Assembly (NCBI GenBank): GCA_028292785.1
Contig: JAQGLQ010000241.1
Span: 1 to 10,288 of the forward strand
Reading direction: 5' to 3'
Origin: Noviherbaspirillum sp.
GTDB taxonomy: Bacteria > Pseudomonadota > Gammaproteobacteria > Burkholderiales > Burkholderiaceae
DNA: 10,288 nt
Each line of letters opens with the position of its first letter. The first letter of the stretch is position 1. Made by a program: the position numbers and the translations under genes. Below are positions 6,455-10,288 of the stretch, one piece after another. The notes below the pieces were generated by a model. That model was given only the letters and a program-made list of their open reading frames with translations. It did no database searches and was not told the DNA's origin.

Positions 6455-8158
6455 ATGCCGCCGATATCCCGCAGAGAGTTCTTGTCTTTGTCGACCCTGG
6501 TCCTCACCGCTGGATGCGGGGGAGGGGGCGGCGGGGACACGGGAACCGTGGCTACCGCCGGAACCGCCGTAGGGACGGGAACCGGCGGCCCAGTCTCCAG
6601 TAATCCGCCGGCAACGCCGGCCCAACCGCAGCAACCGCTGGAGCCACAACAACCCCAGCAGCCACAGCAACCACAGCAACCACAGCAACCACAGGAGCCG
6701 CAACAACCACAGGAGCCGCAACAACCGCCAGAGCCTGAGGAGCCCGAGCAGCCAGCGCCGACGACGAATGTGATCCGACGCGAGAATGCAAAAACTGCAA
6801 GCCAGGGTGTGGCTACGCACTGGCAAATCAACGACTCGGATTATGCGAGCCGCGGCGAAATCGAAGGCTATGCGTCGGCAACCTGCGTCCAGCGCGGCGG
6901 ATCGATCAGGCTGTTTGTCAACACTGCGGAGCCGACTTACTCGATTTCCGTTTATCGGGTCGGCTGGTATGGCGGCGCCGGCGGGCGCCGGGTTGCCGGT
7001 CCCATTACTCGTGCCGGCCGGCGCCAGCCGGAGCCGACCTTCGACCCCACGACGCGGCTGGTCGAATGCGATTGGACCGATCCGTACGTACTGACGATTC
7101 CGGACAATCGTTCCGACCCTACGGACTGGGCCAGCGGCGTATATCTGGCGAAACTAACGGCCGGTACGAGCGGCAAGCAAAGCTACATCATCTTCGTGGT
7201 GCGCGACGACGCACGCAGCGCCGATCTGATGTTCCAGGCCAGCGTGACCACCTATGCCGCCTACAACAACTGGGGCGGTTACAACTTTTATGACGTCGAC
7301 AGCGCGGGCCGCCGGCCTGCTTACAAGCTGTCGTTCAACAGGCCTTATTCGAATCCGCAGCAGCCTTGCGCCGGCAAAGGCGCGGGCGATTTCCTGGGAT
7401 GGGAGCTGCATATGATTCGCTTCCTCGAGCGGGAAGGGTATGACGTCACGTATTCGACCAACCTCGCGGTACATGCCGCGCCGGAACGGTTGTTGCGGCA
7501 CCGTGCATTTCTCTCGGTAGGGCATGATGAATACTGGACGCGTGGCATGCGCGATGCGGTGGAGGGGGCGCGTGACCAGGGCGTGCATCTGGGCATATTC
7601 GGCGCGAACGCAGGCTACTGGCAGGTCCGCCTGGAAAGCAGCGGCTCCGGCGAGCCCAATCGCACGGTCGTCTGCTATAAGTACGATACGCCGGAACGCG
7701 ATCCCACCTATCGGACCGATCCGTCGCGATCCACATTCCTGTGGCGCGACGCCGCGATTAACCGTCCTGAAGCCGCGCTGTTCGGCGTCATGTACGACTT
7801 CAATTCGGTTGACCTCGACATGGTCATGGATGATTGCAACACTTGGGTCACCGAAGGCACAGGCCTGACAAAAGGCGACCGATTGCCCGGCATGCTCGGC
7901 TACGAAGTGGATCGCGTCGATCCCAATTCTTCGCCGCGCGGTGTCCGGATACTGGCCTCATCGCCATATCGCGTTGGCCAGGAGGTGCGGCATGCGAACA
8001 TGACTTTTTATACGCATTCGAGCGGCGCGCGCGTGTTCGCGACCGGGTCCATGCAGTGGAACTGGGGGCTTGACGCCTTCGGTCCATGGGGCGACCGGGT
8101 CAATACGGCGGTGCAGCAGATGACGCGCAATGTGATGAATGCGTTCGTGCAGACGTAA
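6455..8158 (+). CDS. Predicted Tat-exported lipoprotein with N,N-dimethylformamidase large-subunit-like domain
   Basis: This 567-aa protein starts MPPISRREFLSLSTLVLTAGC. It has a twin-arginine motif (S-R-R-E-F-L, residues 5-10) and a lipobox ending at Cys21, so it is probably folded before export and then lipidated. Six glycines follow, then a Pro/Gln/Glu linker (about residues 49-106). The rest (about 108-567) resembles the family of the N,N-dimethylformamidase beta subunit. It opens with a beta-rich part containing ISVYRVGWYGG, then TTYAAYNNWGGYNFY (265-279) and GHDEYW (356-361). The known enzyme hydrolyses dimethylformamide with an iron held by two Tyr and one Glu; Y267, Y279, E359 and Y360 are candidates only. 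Most relatives have no known substrate. The start is weakly defined: no Shine-Dalgarno site precedes 6455, and ATG 6413 is in frame. The signal peptide makes sense only from 6455. Confidence 0.75.
   Translation: MPPISRREFLSLSTLVLTAGCGGGGGGDTGTVATAGTAVGTGTGGPVSSNPPATPAQPQQPLEPQQPQQPQQPQQPQQPQEPQQPQEPQQPPEPEEPEQPAPTTNVIRRENAKTASQGVATHWQINDSDYASRGEIEGYASATCVQRGGSIRLFVNTAEPTYSISVYRVGWYGGAGGRRVAGPITRAGRRQPEPTFDPTTRLVECDWTDPYVLTIPDNRSDPTDWASGVYLAKLTAGTSGKQSYIIFVVRDDARSADLMFQASVTTYAAYNNWGGYNFYDVDSAGRRPAYKLSFNRPYSNPQQPCAGKGAGDFLGWELHMIRFLEREGYDVTYSTNLAVHAAPERLLRHRAFLSVGHDEYWTRGMRDAVEGARDQGVHLGIFGANAGYWQVRLESSGSGEPNRTVVCYKYDTPERDPTYRTDPSRSTFLWRDAAINRPEAALFGVMYDFNSVDLDMVMDDCNTWVTEGTGLTKGDRLPGMLGYEVDRVDPNSSPRGVRILASSPYRVGQEVRHANMTFYTHSSGARVFATGSMQWNWGLDAFGPWGDRVNTAVQQMTRNVMNAFVQT
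6662..6724 (+). repeat. 9-bp tandem repeat coding a Pro-Gln-Gln linker
   Basis: Three identical copies of CCACAGCAA (6662-6688) are followed by an 18-bp double unit, CCACAGGAGCCGCAACAA, repeated twice (6689-6724). They encode PQQ and PQE triplets between the lipid anchor and the main domain. Unit length is a multiple of three, so copy-number changes would alter linker length without shifting the frame. Confidence 0.85.
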
Positions 8159-8264
8159 CGGATAGTAATCTGCCGTCACGGCGCTCGAGCTTGACATCGA
8201 TACATGAAAAGACGCATCGACCATCGATAACGGATGCCGGGCGTGCATTCCAACGGAGGCAAGC

Positions 8265-8462
8265 ATGAAGCATTTTCTTCTCGCGCTGTCGGTCATCCTG
8301 GTCGCCGGCTGCGCCGGCATGGGTGACGGCCGAAGCGTTCAAACGTCGGGCGGCATGAGCGCCACCAGCGATGCCGGCGGCATGCACGCGTCCGCCCGCA
8401 ATCTATGCGAGGCGCTGCGTAACTTCCAGCAATACAATCCGGACGATTGTCGGGGCCGCTAA
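8265..8462 (+). CDS. Small secreted lipoprotein, unknown function
   Basis: This 65-aa protein starts with a short signal peptide, MKHFLLALSVILVAGC, with a lipobox VAGC and the lipidated Cys at position 16. The mature part is about 50 residues, Gly/Ser/Met-rich at first, then a small helix-like stretch NLCEALRNFQQYNPDDC with cysteines at 48 and 62 that could pair. GGAGG (8255-8259) stands five bases before the ATG. It lies 106 bp after the dimethylformamidase-like gene on the same strand and could be read from the same transcript. Its TAA overlaps the TAG of the convergent thioredoxin-like gene by two bases, leaving no room for a terminator between them. The mature sequence matches no family I know. 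Confidence 0.7.
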   Translation: MKHFLLALSVILVAGCAGMGDGRSVQTSGGMSATSDAGGMHASARNLCEALRNFQQYNPDDCRGR

Positions 8463-8794
8463 AGCGCCTTTCCCGAACACGATTCGAGCGCCTCGCGAAT
8501 CGCGCCCGCATCGCCGGGCCGGACCAGCCGCGCCGTCTCCTTGCCATCGCGGAGGAAAATCAGCGTGGGCCACAGCTTCACGCTGAACGAGCGGCCCAGC
8601 CGTCTTCCTTTTCCATCCTCGATCTTGATGTGGCGCACGTCCGGATGATCGGCGAAGGCGGCGGCCAGCAGTGGTTGCGCGGCCTGGCAGAAGCCGCACC
8701 AGGGCGCGCCGAACTCGATCACCGTCGGTCCTTCGAGGAGATCGACCTCGGCCCGCGCCGGTTCGACGGCGGCATAGCTATTGTTCATTGCCAT
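8459..8794 (-). CDS. Thioredoxin-like protein
   Basis: This 111-aa thioredoxin-fold protein is close to the usual 105-110 residues. The active site is FGAPWCGFC (Cys33 and Cys36), with Phe in place of the Pro of classical thioredoxin. The conserved cis-proline is in LWPTLIF (Pro76), followed by the LRDGKETARLV strand pair and the final helix. No signal peptide is visible, so it is cytoplasmic and should reduce disulfides or act on a partner. The start at 8794 is supported by GGAGG (complement of 8804-8808) nine bases upstream; the longer open frame to 9880 is antisense overlap with the aldehyde dehydrogenase and not part of the gene. It lies 56 bp after the aldehyde dehydrogenase stop on the same strand, so the two are probably co-transcribed. 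The link may be protection of the catalytic Cys of that enzyme, which is inference. Confidence 0.88.
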   Translation of the reverse strand: MAMNNSYAAVEPARAEVDLLEGPTVIEFGAPWCGFCQAAQPLLAAAFADHPDVRHIKIEDGKGRRLGRSFSVKLWPTLIFLRDGKETARLVRPGDAGAIREALESCSGKAL

Positions 8795-8850
8795 TTCGGT
8801 ATTCCTCCAATCGCAAGACCTTCGCGCCGGGCCGTCGTCACGGACGCGCG

Positions 8851-10288
8851 TCAACCTTTCCGCACGAGGTTCTGCACGGTTTTCTTGTTGAGATTGATCG
8901 CGTGGTACTCGATGTATTCGGCCAACCCCACGTCGGTACGCACCCGGCCGATGCCGCTCTGCTTGACGCCGCCGAATGGCATGTGGCGTTCGCCCAGCGC
9001 GGTGCGGGCATTGGTGTTGATGAAGGTGATCCCTGCTTCCACCTTGCTGGCAAGCCGCAGCGCGCGGTCGGCATCGCGCGCCCAGATCGAGGAGCCAAGG
9101 CCGTACTCGGTGCCGTTGGCCATCTTCAGCACCTGTTCCTCGGAGTCGTACGGGATCAGCGGAATCACGGGGCCGAACTGTTCGGTTACCACCAGTTCCG
9201 CCGTGGGCGCGACATCCTTCACTACGGTCGGCTGTATGTAATAGCCGTTGCTCCAATTGTCCGGATCGAGCTTTGTGCCGAGCGAGCGCACGGTGGCGCC
9301 GCTTTGACGAGTGCGATCGATCAGGCCGTTGACGAAGTCGTACTGGTGGCGGTTGTTCAGCGGCGCGAGCGTGGAACGCTCGTCCATGCCGTGGCCGATT
9401 CTGAACTGGTCGACCGCTTCGCACATCGCGTCGTAGAAACGGTCGAGCATCGGCGCCGGCACGTAGACCCGCTTGACGGCGTAGCACACCTGTCCCGAAC
9501 GCGGAAAGATGCCCTTGATGAGTTCGGGCACGATATCCGATGGCGTCACATCGTCGAGCACGATCGCGGGATCGTTGCCGCCGAGCTCCAGGCTGATGTT
9601 CTTCACCGATTCCGCCGCGGCGGCCATCACCGCCCTGCCGGTTCTGGTGCCGCCGGTGAACGAGACCATGCGTACCAGCGGATGCCGCGTCAGCGCGGGT
9701 CCGACTTCTCCTTCGCCATGCACGACGTTGACCACGCCGGGCGGAAAGAAGCCGGCGACGATTTTCAGGGCATGCGACACCGCCAGGGGTGCGAACGGGG
9801 AGGGCTTGACCACGATGGTATTGCCGGTGGCCAGCGCCGGCCCCACCTTGCCCATGGTCAGACCCATCGGTGCATTCCACGGCACGATCGCGGCGACCAC
9901 GCCGCGCGCGGCTTTCTCGATGCGCACCAGGCCCTCCTCATCTTCGAATTCCTCGGGCTGCAGGAAGGCCTCGACCGTGGCCGCGACTTCGCGCATGCTC
10001 TTGACGCCGTTATTGACGTCGCGCTGTGTTTCGCGCAGCAGCATGCCTTGTTCACGTACCAGCGTGGCGGCCAGCTGCGGGGCCTGCCTGTCGAGTTCGT
10101 CGCAGGCGGCCAGCAGGCGCTCGACGCGTTCGGCGACCGGCACATTCCTATAGGTCTCGAAAGCGGCATGAGCCGCTTCGACCGCCTGGCCGACATGCGC
10201 CGGCGTACCGGCGGCGACCATGCCGACCACGTCGGTCAGCCTGCCGGGGTCGCGCACTTCGAAATAATCGCTGCCGGATACATCCTTC
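8851..10288 (-). CDS. NAD(P)-dependent aldehyde dehydrogenase (N-terminus outside window)
   Basis: Aldehyde dehydrogenase superfamily: oxidises an aldehyde to the acid with NAD(P)+. The frame stays open to the right edge (the last codons give ...SGSDYFEV), so the true start is outside; about 479 residues are visible, nearly the full 480-500 of the family. Numbered from the GTG at 10257: VPWNAP with the oxyanion Asn128, KPS with Lys151 for the cofactor, SFTGGTRTG (199-207) for the nucleotide loop, LELGGNDP with the general base Glu224, GQVC with the nucleophile Cys258, and TEQFGPVIP for cofactor ribose binding. All key residues are present, so the enzyme should be active. Residues 103-112 are unusually acidic (EFEDEEG). 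The substrate cannot be read from the sequence; vanillin- or benzaldehyde-type and betaine-aldehyde-type enzymes look alike here. It is followed at 56 bp by the thioredoxin-like gene. Confidence 0.92.
   Translation of the reverse strand, partial: KDVSGSDYFEVRDPGRLTDVVGMVAAGTPAHVGQAVEAAHAAFETYRNVPVAERVERLLAACDELDRQAPQLAATLVREQGMLLRETQRDVNNGVKSMREVAATVEAFLQPEEFEDEEGLVRIEKAARGVVAAIVPWNAPMGLTMGKVGPALATGNTIVVKPSPFAPLAVSHALKIVAGFFPPGVVNVVHGEGEVGPALTRHPLVRMVSFTGGTRTGRAVMAAAAESVKNISLELGGNDPAIVLDDVTPSDIVPELIKGIFPRSGQVCYAVKRVYVPAPMLDRFYDAMCEAVDQFRIGHGMDERSTLAPLNNRHQYDFVNGLIDRTRQSGATVRSLGTKLDPDNWSNGYYIQPTVVKDVAPTAELVVTEQFGPVIPLIPYDSEEQVLKMANGTEYGLGSSIWARDADRALRLASKVEAGITFINTNARTALGERHMPFGGVKQSGIGRVRTDVGLAEYIEYHAINLNKKTVQNLVRKG

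Noticed and set aside
6662..6724. CRISPR-like direct repeats
   Set aside because: Units are 9 bp with no spacers and are in-frame coding repeats.
6425..6831. Leu/Trp-rich and Gly/Cys-rich frames on the - strand
   Set aside because: They are the reverse reading of the Pro/Gln repeat linker and carry no start signal.
8447..9241. 264-codon open frame on the + strand
   Set aside because: It lies fully antisense to the thioredoxin-like and aldehyde dehydrogenase genes, whose products have intact motifs; its own translation shows none.
8795..9880. Upstream extension of the thioredoxin-like frame on the - strand
   Set aside because: It is the alternate frame of the aldehyde dehydrogenase, Arg-rich and without a domain; a ribosome binding site sits at 8804-8808 for the short form.

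Overview
The window looks like part of a betaproteobacterial chromosome, most likely Burkholderiaceae. Codon use is GC-rich, and R64-type (T4b) pilus genes sit next to OmpR-like, lipoprotein and aldehyde dehydrogenase genes. Family assignments come from reading motifs by eye; no database search was possible. I see no tRNA, rRNA, CRISPR array, insertion sequence or integrase.

Left part (1-3752, + strand): the end of a type IVb pilus cluster. In order these are the C-terminal part of a PilR/GspF-type inner-membrane platform protein (cut by the window edge), a PilS-type major prepilin, a small PilM-like membrane protein, and a long PilV-type minor pilin/adhesin. PilS and PilV both carry a type IV prepilin signal (G before a hydrophobic helix with Glu at +5). 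PilR anchors the assembly machine, PilS forms the fibre and PilV is the likely tip adhesin. This PilV has two copies of the shufflon-N-like module and a fixed six-cysteine tip, with no shufflon recombination sites and no invertase gene in view. A T8 tract lies in frame just before the tip. The pilin block is visibly less GC-rich than its flanks.

Middle part (3753-6454): two small + strand genes of unknown function, of 170 aa and 114 aa, each with one predicted membrane segment and each followed by a perfect or near-perfect hairpin. They meet a convergent gene for an OmpR-type winged-helix regulator whose receiver-like N-terminal half lacks a recognisable phospho-acceptor arrangement. A hairpin with T-tracts on both strands (5254-5288) separates the convergent genes.

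Right part (6455-10288): a predicted Tat-exported lipoprotein with a Pro/Gln repeat linker and a domain resembling the N,N-dimethylformamidase large subunit; then a 65-aa lipoprotein whose stop codon overlaps that of a convergent thioredoxin-like gene; then, on the - strand, an aldehyde dehydrogenase that runs off the right edge and is probably co-transcribed with the thioredoxin-like gene.

The best candidates for something undescribed are the non-shuffling double-module PilV with its possible phase-variable T8 tract, the atypical regulator beside the two orphan membrane proteins, and the surface-anchored dimethylformamidase-like protein.
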